Shown in pieces: positions 47,007 to 55,973 of a DNA stretch of 64,000 bases (its first letter is position 1; every line of letters begins with the position of its first letter). Both the position numbers and the translations under genes were made by a program. The notes beneath the pieces were generated by a model. The model was given only the letters and a program-made list of their open reading frames with translations, was not told where the DNA came from and made no database searches. The DNA comes from Defluviitoga tunisiensis (GTDB lineage Bacteria; Thermotogota; Thermotogae; Petrotogales; Petrotogaceae). The stretch spans positions 680,676-744,675 of the forward strand of contig NZ_LN824141.1 in assembly GCF_000953715.1 (NCBI RefSeq), read 5' to 3'.

Positions 47007-48194
47007 ATGTCAATAATAGGAAGTAGAGAATTAATAAGGGACATAAATGAAAAAACAATCTTAAAAACAATTTTTCTAGAAAAACAAATTGATAGAGCGT
47101 CTCTTGCCAGAAAAACAGGTCTTAGTAGTGCGACAGTGACGAAAATAGTTTCAATTTTGATTCAAAAAGATTTAGTAGTTGAATTGGGTGAAAGTGATTC
47201 GACCGGTGGAAGAAAACCAATTTTACTTTGTGTAAATAAAGATTATGGAAACATTTTGGGGGTTAAAGTGGGAGTGGGATATTTATACATAATGATAACC
47301 AATTTAAATGGGGACGTACTATCAAAATCGCGACTAGATTATGGTGAAGAAGCAGATCCCGTAAAAATTACCAACATAATAAAAAATTATGTTGATGAGC
47401 AAAACAAAAATAGTCTAGTTGGAATAGCGATTGCAGTTTCAGGAACAGTAGACCCTAAAAAAGGTATAGTACTTGATTCATTCCTTCTAAATTGGAAGAA
47501 TGTAAAACTTGCTAGTTTAATAAAACATGTACTTAAAGCACCAGTATATTTAATTAATGATGTGGATTCTTTTACTATAGCCCACTTATGGAAAGGAAAA
47601 TTAGTCAATTATAAGAATGCGTTAGTACTTACTTTAGGAACAGGAATTGGAGGATCGATTGTTATTGGAGGTGAACTGTATACAGGTAATGGAGGGGCTG
47701 GGGAATTTGGTCATATGACATTGATTGATAAAGGTAATACCTGTAGTTGTGGGAGTCAAGGTTGTCTAGAGTCTGAGGCAGGATTTGATGCCCTTGCTAC
47801 TAATATCTATGAAAAAACTAAAAGTTTAACCTTGAAAGAAGCTTATAGAAATTACCGAAATCTTGAGACCTCTCAGATTGATTTTTTAAAGTTAGCACTT
47901 AAAGAAGATGAAAATACATTCAAAACAGTTTTTGATGAATATTCATATATTGTTGGAATTGCTATTAAGAATTTAATTAATATCTATGCGCCAGAATGTA
48001 TCTTAATAGGGGGAGAGGCTTTAGAGTTTTCAGACTACTTTTTAGAAAAATCAATCAAGTTTGCAAAAGCTGCAGCCTTTGGTAATTTAGGTGAAAGAGT
48101 AACTTTCGAAATCGACAATCTTGGTACAGATGCATGGATTTTGGGGGGAATTTATAAGGTAGTTCAAGAAGAAATGTTTTATGTTGAAGTGTAA
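47007..48194 (+). CDS. ROK-family transcriptional regulator (NagC/XylR type)
   Basis: A 395-residue sugar-responsive repressor. The N-terminal winged helix-turn-helix spans about residues 15-70 (LARKTGLSSATVTKIVSILI). The sugar-kinase-like body has GTGIGGSIVIGG (about residues 212-223) and the zinc motif CSCGSQGCLES (about 247-257). The DxGGT phosphate-binding loop is replaced by GVKVGVGYL, as in many ROK repressors, so kinase activity is unlikely. It is the first gene of the alpha-glucan locus and probably controls the following transporter, GH66 and perhaps GH31 genes. Confidence 0.9.
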   Translation: MSIIGSRELIRDINEKTILKTIFLEKQIDRASLARKTGLSSATVTKIVSILIQKDLVVELGESDSTGGRKPILLCVNKDYGNILGVKVGVGYLYIMITNLNGDVLSKSRLDYGEEADPVKITNIIKNYVDEQNKNSLVGIAIAVSGTVDPKKGIVLDSFLLNWKNVKLASLIKHVLKAPVYLINDVDSFTIAHLWKGKLVNYKNALVLTLGTGIGGSIVIGGELYTGNGGAGEFGHMTLIDKGNTCSCGSQGCLESEAGFDALATNIYEKTKSLTLKEAYRNYRNLETSQIDFLKLALKEDENTFKTVFDEYSYIVGIAIKNLINIYAPECILIGGEALEFSDYFLEKSIKFAKAAAFGNLGERVTFEIDNLGTDAWILGGIYKVVQEEMFYVEV

Positions 48195-48229
48195 AAAGTA
48201 TTTTCAAAATTTTGAAGGAGGAGAGATCT

Positions 48230-49477
48230 ATGAAAAAGACTTTTGTTTTGGTGATTTCTTTACTGGTAAGCGTTTTTATTTTGGCTCAGATGAAAGAACT
48301 TATTTTTTGGCATAGTTACTCAACAACTTCTGGAGAATATAAGCTTTTGACCAAAGAAATAATTCCGGAATTTGAAAAAGCACATCCAGAAATAAAAGTT
48401 ACTGAAGTACAAGTACCTTACGACGAAATGAGAAAAAGATTAATTGTGAGCACAGCTGCTGCCCAATATCCAGATGTTATGAGAATGGACATAATATGGG
48501 TTCCTCAATTTGCGGATATTGGAGTACTTTTGGCTATAGACAAGGAGTTCCCACAAGATTTTGCTAAAATCAAAGAAACATTTTTGCCTGGACCTCTTTC
48601 AACAAATTATTGGAAAGGTAACTATTATGGAGTTCCTTTAGATACGAATACGCGAGTTCTTTTATGGAACAAAAAAATGTTTGAAGAAGCTGGTTTGAAA
48701 GAACCTCCCAATACTATGGAAGAATTCATAGAATATATTAAAATTCTAACAAAAGATGTTGATGGTGATGGAGAAAATGATCAATGGGGTTTTGCAGATA
48801 CAGGTTTTGGGCCATGGAATAGTATCCCTTGGATTTATTCATTTGGAGGACAGATTCTTGATACTACAAATTCTAAAGCAGAAGGATATGTGAACTCTTC
48901 TGAAAGTGTAGAAGCTTTAAAAATTTTTAGAGAATTATATGAGCAAGGGTATATAGCCCCAATTGGTGGAGGAGGAATAGGAGTTCTTGAAGGTTATGCT
49001 GAAGGTATTTATGCAATGACTTTTGATGGCCCTTGGGCTTGGAGTATTATCAAAGGTCAATACCCAGAAGCAGAGATTAATTTTGCATTAGTACCACAAG
49101 GAAAGGGAGGTTCCAGATCTGTAGTTGGAGGAGAAGATATCGTAATATTTAATTCAACTAAATACAAAGAAGAATCATGGGAATTTGTAAAATACATGAC
49201 TTCCAAAGAGGTGCAATTAAAATTTGCGACAGTTGGCCAAATGCCTGTTTTAAAGGGCTTGTTAGATGAACCAGAAATAAAAGTTCATCTTTTCTTTCCT
49301 GTATATTTAGAGCAGTTAGAAACTGCTGTTGCTCGTTCTCCTCATCCAGCCTGGAATGAAATTAATGACATAATGGACTCTGCATGGCAAAATTCTGTGA
49401 TTGGTGGAGTAGATCCAAAAAAATCTTTGGACAATGCTGCCAAGGAAATAGAAAAAATTCTTCAGAAATATAAATGA
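48230..49477 (+). CDS. ABC sugar transporter substrate-binding protein
   Basis: A 415-residue family 1 extracellular solute-binding protein. Signal peptide MKKTFVLVISLLVSVFILAQ, then the sugar-binder pattern ELIFWHSYST, FEKAHPEIKVTEVQVPY, YPDVMRMDIIWVPQFADIG and a C-terminal KEVQLKFATVGQMPVLKGL. Given the GH66 and GH31 genes downstream, isomaltooligosaccharides or related alpha-glucans are likely ligands. ATG at 48230 is used; the TTG at 48212 lies in the AAGGAGGAGA ribosome binding site. Confidence 0.92.
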   Translation: MKKTFVLVISLLVSVFILAQMKELIFWHSYSTTSGEYKLLTKEIIPEFEKAHPEIKVTEVQVPYDEMRKRLIVSTAAAQYPDVMRMDIIWVPQFADIGVLLAIDKEFPQDFAKIKETFLPGPLSTNYWKGNYYGVPLDTNTRVLLWNKKMFEEAGLKEPPNTMEEFIEYIKILTKDVDGDGENDQWGFADTGFGPWNSIPWIYSFGGQILDTTNSKAEGYVNSSESVEALKIFRELYEQGYIAPIGGGGIGVLEGYAEGIYAMTFDGPWAWSIIKGQYPEAEINFALVPQGKGGSRSVVGGEDIVIFNSTKYKEESWEFVKYMTSKEVQLKFATVGQMPVLKGLLDEPEIKVHLFFPVYLEQLETAVARSPHPAWNEINDIMDSAWQNSVIGGVDPKKSLDNAAKEIEKILQKYK

Positions 49478-49484
49478 GGTTCTT

Positions 49485-49511
49485 AAACGGTGGGGGCCTC
49501 CTCCACCGTTT
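49485..49511 (+). terminator. Hairpin between binding-protein and permease genes
   Basis: AAACGGTGG (49485-49493) pairs with CCACCGTTT (49503-49511) in a 9-bp stem, seven bases after the binding-protein stop. There is no real T-run. It probably protects the upstream mRNA or terminates partially, raising binding-protein over permease output, as common in ABC operons. Confidence 0.55.
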
Positions 49512-49537
49512 ATTGATAATTATAGGGAGGTTAATTC

Positions 49538-50425
49538 ATGACAAGAGAAAAAAGGAGAAAATTAATAGGTTTATTATTTGTATTACCTGGATTGATCAGC
49601 TATTTTGCTTGGACCTTGTATCCTATTTTCAAAAGTTTTATCATGAGTTTATTTGAGTGGAACATAAATCCTGCTATACCAAATAAATTTATTGGATTAG
49701 CAAATTATTTTGAGTTGTTTCAAGATCCAAAATTTTATACATCTTTGAAAAATACTATGTTATATACTGCTGTTACAGTACCTGGACAAATGATATTAGG
49801 TTTTTTAGTTGCAATCTTACTAAATAGAAAAATGAAAGGTCAAACGTTGTTTAGATTATTATATTATTTACCGGTTGTAACTTCTTGGGTTATTGTATCT
49901 ATTTTATTTCAATATTTATTTGCAGCACGAGGAGGATTAGTTAATTTTCTACTTAAAGACATTTTGCATATAATACCAAAGAACATCGCTTGGCTCTCTA
50001 ATCCAAAAACTGCCATGGTTCCAATTTACACTTTAGGAATATGGAAAGGAATAGGATGGTCTATGCTCATTTTTTTGGCAGGTCTTCAGGGTATACCAAA
50101 AGAAATTTATGAAGCTGCTTCATTAGATGGTGCAAACAGTTGGAAAAAGACTATAAAAATTACGATACCTTTAATGGTTCCTACTATAGTTTTTGAACTA
50201 GTGATGCTAACTATTGGTGGCTTTAATGTTTTCTTGTCAGTTTATGTAATGACGGGTGGTGGTCCAATGTGTTCTACGGAAGTTTTGTCTTCCTACATGT
50301 TTAAAGAAGCTTTCGATTATTTCCACTTTGGGTATGGAGCTGCAATATCTGTTATTTTCTTTTTAATTGTTTTTACTATCTCACAACTACAAAGAAAACT
50401 CTTATCCAAGAGAAGCTTATATTGA
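49538..50425 (+). CDS. ABC sugar transporter permease (MalF-like)
   Basis: A 295-residue membrane protein with six helices and the EAA loop EIYEAASLDGANSWKKTIKITIPLM (about residues 188-212), which contacts the ATPase. It starts with a Lys/Arg-rich cytosolic tail and LIGLLFVLPGLISYF. GGGAGG precedes the ATG. No ATPase gene occurs in this cluster, so a shared MsmX-type ATPase encoded elsewhere must energise it. Confidence 0.92.
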   Translation: MTREKRRKLIGLLFVLPGLISYFAWTLYPIFKSFIMSLFEWNINPAIPNKFIGLANYFELFQDPKFYTSLKNTMLYTAVTVPGQMILGFLVAILLNRKMKGQTLFRLLYYLPVVTSWVIVSILFQYLFAARGGLVNFLLKDILHIIPKNIAWLSNPKTAMVPIYTLGIWKGIGWSMLIFLAGLQGIPKEIYEAASLDGANSWKKTIKITIPLMVPTIVFELVMLTIGGFNVFLSVYVMTGGGPMCSTEVLSSYMFKEAFDYFHFGYGAAISVIFFLIVFTISQLQRKLLSKRSLY

Positions 50426-50438
50426 GAGGTGAAAATTC

Positions 50439-51281
50439 ATGTATAAAAGGAATTCAAAAATAATTAATAATGTACTTATTTACGTTATTTTAATTTTAGG
50501 GGCCATAATAATGACTTTCCCTTTTTATTATATGTTTATAACTTCACTTAAAGAGAGCGCATACATTTTTTCTTTACCGCCCCAACTTATACCAAAACCC
50601 ATGACTTTTCAAAATTATGTCACAGTTTGGAAAGAGGCAGATTTTGCTAGATATTTTGTTAACAGTGTTACGATTACATTGCCTGCTATACTGTTGAATG
50701 TTTTACTTTCCACGTTAACTGCATATGGTTTTGCTAGATATAATTTTCCATTTAAAGAAACTTTTTTCTCTCTATTAATAGCTACTTTGGCAGTCCCAGG
50801 ATTATTATTAATCATTCCTCAATTTGATATAATAAGCAAGATAAAATGGCTTATGGATAATAAAGTTACCCTTATTTTTACAGGAGGAATAGGTGGAATT
50901 GCATTCAATGCCTTTTTCCTTAGAGGATTTTTTGAAGCAATGCCTGTAGAATACGAAGAAAGCGCTGAAATAGATGGAGCTAATGCTTGGCAAAGATTTA
51001 TCCATATAGTTTTCCCTCAAGCTCTCCCAGCAGTGGGTGCCTTAACAATAATGTCTTTTATGGGTATCTGGGATGATTATTTTTGGCCTTCTTTGATATT
51101 AAGTTCTAAGAATAATTGGACTTTACCTATCGGAATAATGGGCCTTAAAGGACAATTTAGCGTACAATGGAATATTTTATTTGCAGGAACAATGATATCA
51201 CTTTTGCCGGTTTTAGTAATATATGTTATATTCCAAAAATATTTTATTCAATCTGTTTCTGAAGGTGGCTTAAAACTGTAG
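50439..51281 (+). CDS. ABC sugar transporter permease (MalG-like)
   Basis: A 280-residue membrane protein with six helices, the partner of the permease 13 bases upstream. The EAA loop reads EYEESAEIDGANAWQRFIHIVFPQA (about residues 170-194). The C-terminal part FLRGFFEAMP and IGIMGLKGQF is typical of MalG. GAGAGGTGAA precedes the ATG. The GH66 gene follows without a gap. Confidence 0.92.
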   Translation: MYKRNSKIINNVLIYVILILGAIIMTFPFYYMFITSLKESAYIFSLPPQLIPKPMTFQNYVTVWKEADFARYFVNSVTITLPAILLNVLLSTLTAYGFARYNFPFKETFFSLLIATLAVPGLLLIIPQFDIISKIKWLMDNKVTLIFTGGIGGIAFNAFFLRGFFEAMPVEYEESAEIDGANAWQRFIHIVFPQALPAVGALTIMSFMGIWDDYFWPSLILSSKNNWTLPIGIMGLKGQFSVQWNILFAGTMISLLPVLVIYVIFQKYFIQSVSEGGLKL

Positions 51282-51282
51282 G

Positions 51283-52962
51283 GTGGATTTCTTAGATGCT
51301 TCAGAAAAAAAAGGTTTTTCACTGATTGAAAAATTTTTGTTAATAACTAATTCAATACTATTTTTTTCATCTATGTTTGGAGGTGAATTTGTGGATATAT
51401 TGTTCGATAAGTCTTATTATTATCCAAACGAAACTATTAATATCAGAATTTTAAATATGCTTGAAGAAAACAAACAAATTAAAGTTGAAATAACCCAAGG
51501 GGTTCAAAAAGTTTCTGAATTCGCTATTGATAATTATTTAGATAGTAAGGAAATCAATTTCTCGTTTAAGTCTCCTTCCACAACAGGAGGATATGGATTA
51601 GATTTATTTATAGACAATAAATTAGTATTAAGCAGAGGTTTTTCAGTTTTAAGTTCTTGGCTGGATTCTCCAAGATATGGATTTCTGACTGATTTTTCAA
51701 AAGGTAGGTTTGATATAGAAAAGAATTTTGACTATTTAGTTCAATATCACATAAATTCTCTGCAATATTATGACTGGATGTATGACTACGGAGATTTAGT
51801 ATATGAAGAGGGAGAGGAATATAAGGATGCATGGAATAGAGAAAAAACAATATCTAATGTTGTTTTAAAAGAATTAATAGAGAAAGGACATGAAAAAAAC
51901 ATTTTTTCTATGGCATATGTTTCTATATATGGTGTTGAAAGAAATTTAGGATTACAACGTCCTGAGTGGCTATTGTATCAGAAAAAAGGAGTAAATTATG
52001 AACCGGTGGATTTTTATAAAAAAATACTTATTACAAATACTTATAATGATTCAGATTGGACAAAATTTCTTATTGAAGAGTGTAAAAAAACTCTTGAATT
52101 TGGTTTTGATGGAATACATCTTGATCAATACGGATATCCCAAAGATTATACTTCGCTTTTTCTGAAAAATGGAGAATACAAGCCGTATCTAACTTCAAAA
52201 GGTTTTAAGGAGTTTATAAATTTGTTAAAGAAAGAAACTCAGTCCCCTGTTTTTTTTAATTACGTAAATAATTGGCCTAACGAAATTCAATCACATACTA
52301 ATGGAGATGTCATTTACATTGAACCATGGGAATCTTGTAATACTTATTTGGATTTGTACTTGATGATTAAACAAGCAAAAAAGGATAGCAGGAAAGACGT
52401 TATATTAGCTGCTTATATAAATGAAAATTTTGAAGAAAATGTTCTATTATCCGATGCTGTTATCTCTGCTAGTGGTGGAAGAAGGCTTGAGCTTGGAGAA
52501 TTCAGGCTTTTACTTGCAGGTCCGTATTTTCCAGGAGATGCTGGAGTGGCAAGTCAAAAATTACTTGATGGACTTAGAAATTATTATGATTATCAGATAA
52601 GATATGAACAATTTCTTGACTTACCAGAAAAGGAGTTAAGCTTAGAAGGATCAAATTTATCCTTAATTCCTAAAAAGAATTCTATTTGGTATAACATAAA
52701 GGGAAATTCAGAGTATGTTTTTATAAATTTTATAAATTTTATAGGAATAAGTACAGAACTTTGGAGAACGAAGACAAAGAAACCAGAGATAGTCGAAAAT
52801 TTAGAAATATTCTTACCTATTAAAAATGTTCAAAATGTTTATTTTGCCTCACCTGATACTCAAATAGCTTTTTCTAAAATAGATTATGAAGTCGAGGATG
52901 AGGGAATAAAAATATTTGTTTCAAAAGTTGAATATTGGAGTTCCATTTTAATTGAACTGTGA
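51283..52962 (+). CDS. GH66 family dextranase-like glycoside hydrolase
   Basis: Up to 559 residues. From residue 38 it shows an N-terminal beta domain, then the GH66 barrel: RYGFLTDFSK (131), HINSLQYYDWMYDYG (156), FDGIHLDQYG with predicted nucleophile Asp281, and YIEPWES with predicted acid/base Glu347. GH66 enzymes cut dextran alpha-1,6 links or make cyclic isomaltooligosaccharides. The start is open: GTG 51283 has a weak site but adds a hydrophobic N-terminus with KKGFSLIE, whereas GTG 51391 has GGAGGTGA at ideal spacing and yields a cytosolic protein. It follows the permeases. Confidence 0.85.
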   Translation: MDFLDASEKKGFSLIEKFLLITNSILFFSSMFGGEFVDILFDKSYYYPNETINIRILNMLEENKQIKVEITQGVQKVSEFAIDNYLDSKEINFSFKSPSTTGGYGLDLFIDNKLVLSRGFSVLSSWLDSPRYGFLTDFSKGRFDIEKNFDYLVQYHINSLQYYDWMYDYGDLVYEEGEEYKDAWNREKTISNVVLKELIEKGHEKNIFSMAYVSIYGVERNLGLQRPEWLLYQKKGVNYEPVDFYKKILITNTYNDSDWTKFLIEECKKTLEFGFDGIHLDQYGYPKDYTSLFLKNGEYKPYLTSKGFKEFINLLKKETQSPVFFNYVNNWPNEIQSHTNGDVIYIEPWESCNTYLDLYLMIKQAKKDSRKDVILAAYINENFEENVLLSDAVISASGGRRLELGEFRLLLAGPYFPGDAGVASQKLLDGLRNYYDYQIRYEQFLDLPEKELSLEGSNLSLIPKKNSIWYNIKGNSEYVFINFINFIGISTELWRTKTKKPEIVENLEIFLPIKNVQNVYFASPDTQIAFSKIDYEVEDEGIKIFVSKVEYWSSILIEL

Positions 52963-53260
52963 TTAAGATAACGTTAGGTGTTGGGAGAGGAGGATCTTTA
53001 GTAATAAATAGTAATTTATTTAAAATTCCGCTCTTTAAAGCAATATCTAAGGTTACCTCTAGCTTACACAACATTCTTGACAATATCAAAAAATACAAAT
53101 TGCTATATAACTTTTTGTACAATAATAATCCATTTCCTAAATTGAAATGATATAATAATCGTAAGTTTTATTATATAAATAACAGAATATCCATTTATTT
53201 ATATCTTTTATTGGAATTATTTTCTAAAAAAATGTAAATTTTTTAACAGGAGGAGAATAA
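52963..53260 (+). other. Intergenic stretch between GH66 and GH31 genes
   Basis: Mostly AT-rich sequence. A 63-codon ORF (52959-53150) has no recognisable features and I do not call it. A TATAAT at 53151-53156 could be a -10 box for the GH31 gene, but no good -35 lies 17 bases upstream. A TTGACA at 53077-53082 has no -10 at the right distance. No terminator stem was found. Confidence 0.3.
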
Positions 53261-55444
53261 ATGTTTAAAAAAGCACAGATTTCAGCTCAAACACACTTAT
53301 ATAGAAGTGGGGAACCCTTTAAAACGGGGGCGGTTATTCTAGATTTAAGTAAAGTCAATTTTCAAGATAGCCCTAGAATTCCATATTTTGAAATTGAAAC
53401 GAATGATAAAGAAACAAACCTTATTTATAAAATGCAAAAAGATGACGTTGTTTATGGCTTAGGAGAAACCTTAGGTGCCTTAAACAAAAGAGGGAAGATT
53501 TACCAATTTTATGCCACAGATGATCCCCTGCATACCCCCGACAAAAAGGCTTTGTATGGTTCTCATCCTTTTATGATCTTAGATGGAGAAAAATCATTTG
53601 GATTGTTTATTGACTATCCTTCTGAAATTATTTTTGATATAGGTTTTACTCATAAAGATTACATAAAAATTACTATCTTTTCAAAAGATCTTGATATTTA
53701 TTTATTTGAGTGTGATGAAAAATTAACTATAATAAAGGAATATTTCGCCTTAACGGGAAAACCTTACATACCTCCAAAATGGGCTTTTGGATTTCAACAA
53801 TCTAGATGGAGCTATTTTTCTGAAGAAGAAGTTAGATACGTTGCAAATAAGTATAGAGAACTTGATATTCCTCTAGATGTAATATATACAGATATTGACT
53901 ATATGGATGGTTATAAGGTTTTTACCATTAATCGTGAAACCTTTCCAAACTACGAAGGAATGGTTAAAGATTTGGCTCAAAAAGGAATTAAAGTTATTCC
54001 CATCATTGATCCTGGAGTAAAAATAGAAGAAGGTTACCATGTATATGAAGAAGGAAAAATGAATAAATATTTTTGTGTTGATAAAAATAGAGAAGACTTT
54101 GTTGCAGCTGTTTGGCCAGGGTTAACTCACTTTCCTGACTTTTTAAATTCCGACGTGAGGAAATGGTGGGGGAGACAATACAAGATATTTACAGATATGG
54201 GTATAAAAGGCGTTTGGAATGATATGAACGAACCTTCAATTTTTTATACACCAACCAGGGTGCAAAAATTATTTGAATCATTAGAAAAAGCGAAAGTTGA
54301 AGAAAATGAGCTAGGTCAGAAATTATCGTTAATACAAGAAGCTATCAAAAATATTCCAAACAATAGAGAAGACTACAAAAGTTTTTATCATAAACTAGAT
54401 GATGGAACATTAATAAATCACGATCTTGTACATAATTTATACGGATTAAAAATGACAGAAGCGGCCTCAGAAGCTTTAAAAACGCTTTTGCCAAATGAAA
54501 GGCCGCTTTTACTATCAAGAAGTAGCTATCCAGGACTTCACAGAATGGCTTCAATATGGATGGGCGACAATATGTCTTGGTGGGAACATATGTTAGTCAA
54601 TATTAGACTGTTGCAATCTTTGAACATGATGGGATTTTTCTATACAGGGGCAGATATAGGAGGTTTTGGTGGTGATGCTTCACCTGAATTAGTTATAAGA
54701 TGGATGCAACTCGGTGTATTTAATCCATTTTATAGAAACCATGCTGCCTTAAATACCCGGCCTCAAGAGCCATGGCAGTTTGATGAAGAATCTTTAAACA
54801 TAATGAGAGATACAGTTAGACTTAGATATGCTCTTTTGCCTTATACATATTCAGAATATATGAACTCTGTGAAAGAATCAGAACCTTTTATAAAGCCTTT
54901 ATCCTTTGTATTTGACGGAAAAAAAGAGAAGGATATAGAAGATCAGTTTATGTACGGGAATTCTTTAATGGTAGCTCCTGTTCATGAACAAAACAAAAAG
55001 GGAAGATATGTATATCTTCCAGATGTAAAATGGCTCAATTGGACTGCCACAAAATTTGAAGAAAGAAATATGACGGTTTATAAACCAGGAGATTATTACA
55101 TTGAAGCAGAATTAAGTCAAATACCTCTTTTCATAAAAGAAAATAATTTGTTGGTTTTAACTGAACCAATGAATTATGTAGGTGAAAAAGAAATTACCGA
55201 GTTATGGATTGTTGGTTTAGTAACCTCACAAGCAGTATATACTTATTACGATGATGATGGATTGACCTACAATTTTGCGAAAGGAGAATTTGGACATTTG
55301 AAAATAGAAATTTTAAAAGAGAGTAACGATTTTAAGGTTCAAGTAGAAAAGGAAGATCCGAAAAATATGATAAAGGTAAATAAAATACATTTTGAAATAT
55401 ATGATGAAAGCGGTAATGTTGTAAAAAAAGATATGATAATATAA
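53261..55444 (+). CDS. GH31 family alpha-glucosidase
   Basis: A 727-residue cytosolic enzyme without signal peptide. N-terminal beta domain (about 1-165), then the barrel with PPKWAFGFQQSRWSY, DIDYMDGYKVFT, the nucleophile Asp321 in WNDMNEPS, and the acid/base Asp436 in WMGDNMSWW. NPFYRNHAA and the C-terminal beta domains follow. An insert of about 55 residues (330-385) sits after the nucleophile. It would release glucose from imported isomaltose- or maltose-type oligosaccharides, completing the GH66-transporter route. AGGAGGAG precedes the ATG. Confidence 0.93.
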   Translation: MFKKAQISAQTHLYRSGEPFKTGAVILDLSKVNFQDSPRIPYFEIETNDKETNLIYKMQKDDVVYGLGETLGALNKRGKIYQFYATDDPLHTPDKKALYGSHPFMILDGEKSFGLFIDYPSEIIFDIGFTHKDYIKITIFSKDLDIYLFECDEKLTIIKEYFALTGKPYIPPKWAFGFQQSRWSYFSEEEVRYVANKYRELDIPLDVIYTDIDYMDGYKVFTINRETFPNYEGMVKDLAQKGIKVIPIIDPGVKIEEGYHVYEEGKMNKYFCVDKNREDFVAAVWPGLTHFPDFLNSDVRKWWGRQYKIFTDMGIKGVWNDMNEPSIFYTPTRVQKLFESLEKAKVEENELGQKLSLIQEAIKNIPNNREDYKSFYHKLDDGTLINHDLVHNLYGLKMTEAASEALKTLLPNERPLLLSRSSYPGLHRMASIWMGDNMSWWEHMLVNIRLLQSLNMMGFFYTGADIGGFGGDASPELVIRWMQLGVFNPFYRNHAALNTRPQEPWQFDEESLNIMRDTVRLRYALLPYTYSEYMNSVKESEPFIKPLSFVFDGKKEKDIEDQFMYGNSLMVAPVHEQNKKGRYVYLPDVKWLNWTATKFEERNMTVYKPGDYYIEAELSQIPLFIKENNLLVLTEPMNYVGEKEITELWIVGLVTSQAVYTYYDDDGLTYNFAKGEFGHLKIEILKESNDFKVQVEKEDPKNMIKVNKIHFEIYDESGNVVKKDMII

Positions 55445-55450
55445 AATATA

Positions 55451-55482
55451 AAAAACCACGACTTCAGATGTCGTGGTTTTTT
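55451..55482. terminator. Bidirectional intrinsic terminator
   Basis: AAAAACCACGAC (55451-55462) pairs with GTCGTGGTTTTT (55470-55481) in a 12-bp stem with T-runs on both strands. It closes the GH31 gene (plus) and the small membrane-protein gene (minus), which converge here. Confidence 0.9.
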
Positions 55483-55486
55483 AATT

Positions 55487-55759
55487 TCAACTTAGTTTAG
55501 AACTATTTGAAGATGTTTTGAATATTCTCATTATTAGATTAATGATACTAAAAATAACAAATATAATAAGAGAAATTAAAAAATAAAGTGAAACAAAAAT
55601 TATAAAAATGACCTTTTCTCCAAAAATAGCATACGTTAAAAAGAAAATTCCTAGAATAAATAAGATAATTTGTAATGCATGAGAAGAAACAAAAAATATA
55701 CAAATTACAAAAATCATAGATAGGAAAATTAGAGATAAATAATTAAGATTTTTAGACAA
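55487..55759 (-). CDS. Small hydrophobic membrane protein, unassigned
   Basis: A 90-residue protein, nearly all hydrophobic, with three predicted membrane segments (about residues 8-25, 28-46, 50-78) and a short Ser/Lys-rich tail. TTG start with AAGGGAG upstream. I recognise no family. It stands alone between its own promoter and a terminator, and that promoter's -10 box is buried in a perfect 30-bp palindrome, so the gene looks tightly regulated. Confidence 0.6.
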   Translation of the reverse strand: MSKNLNYLSLIFLSMIFVICIFFVSSHALQIILFILGIFFLTYAIFGEKVIFIIFVSLYFLISLIIFVIFSIINLIMRIFKTSSNSSKLS

Positions 55760-55780
55760 AACGATATCTCCCTTGCTTTA

Positions 55781-55825
55781 TTATGTGTTATAGTTAACTA
55801 TAACACATAATCATACAAAAGTCAA
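55781..55825 (-). promoter_or_regulatory. Promoter with a perfect 30-bp operator-like palindrome
   Basis: On the minus strand -35 TTGACT (55820-55825) and -10 TATAGT (55797-55802) are 17 bases apart. The -10 box lies within 55781-55810, a perfect 30-bp inverted repeat with half-site TTATGTGTTATAGTT and no spacer. A dimeric repressor bound there would block the promoter of the small membrane protein. A second small inverted repeat, ATCATAC/GTATGAT (55810-55832), flanks the -35 box. Confidence 0.75.
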
Positions 55826-55973
55826 GTATGATAAATAATATAAAAAAGCTGTTTACTTACATTTTAATTGTAAATTCATAATGATAATATAAAATAAAAA
55901 TGAAAGATTATGGGGGAAAATCTAATGAAAGTCTAGAGGTAACAATATAATCTATATTAGAGGAGTGATTGAA

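Noticed and set aside
49474-49656. 60-residue ORF between binding-protein and permease genes
   Set aside because: It spans the intercistronic hairpin and overlaps the permease in another frame; no sign of selection.
52959-53150. 63-residue ORF after the GH66 gene
   Set aside because: GTG start overlaps the previous stop, no ribosome binding site, no recognisable motif. It could be a decayed remnant but this cannot be shown.
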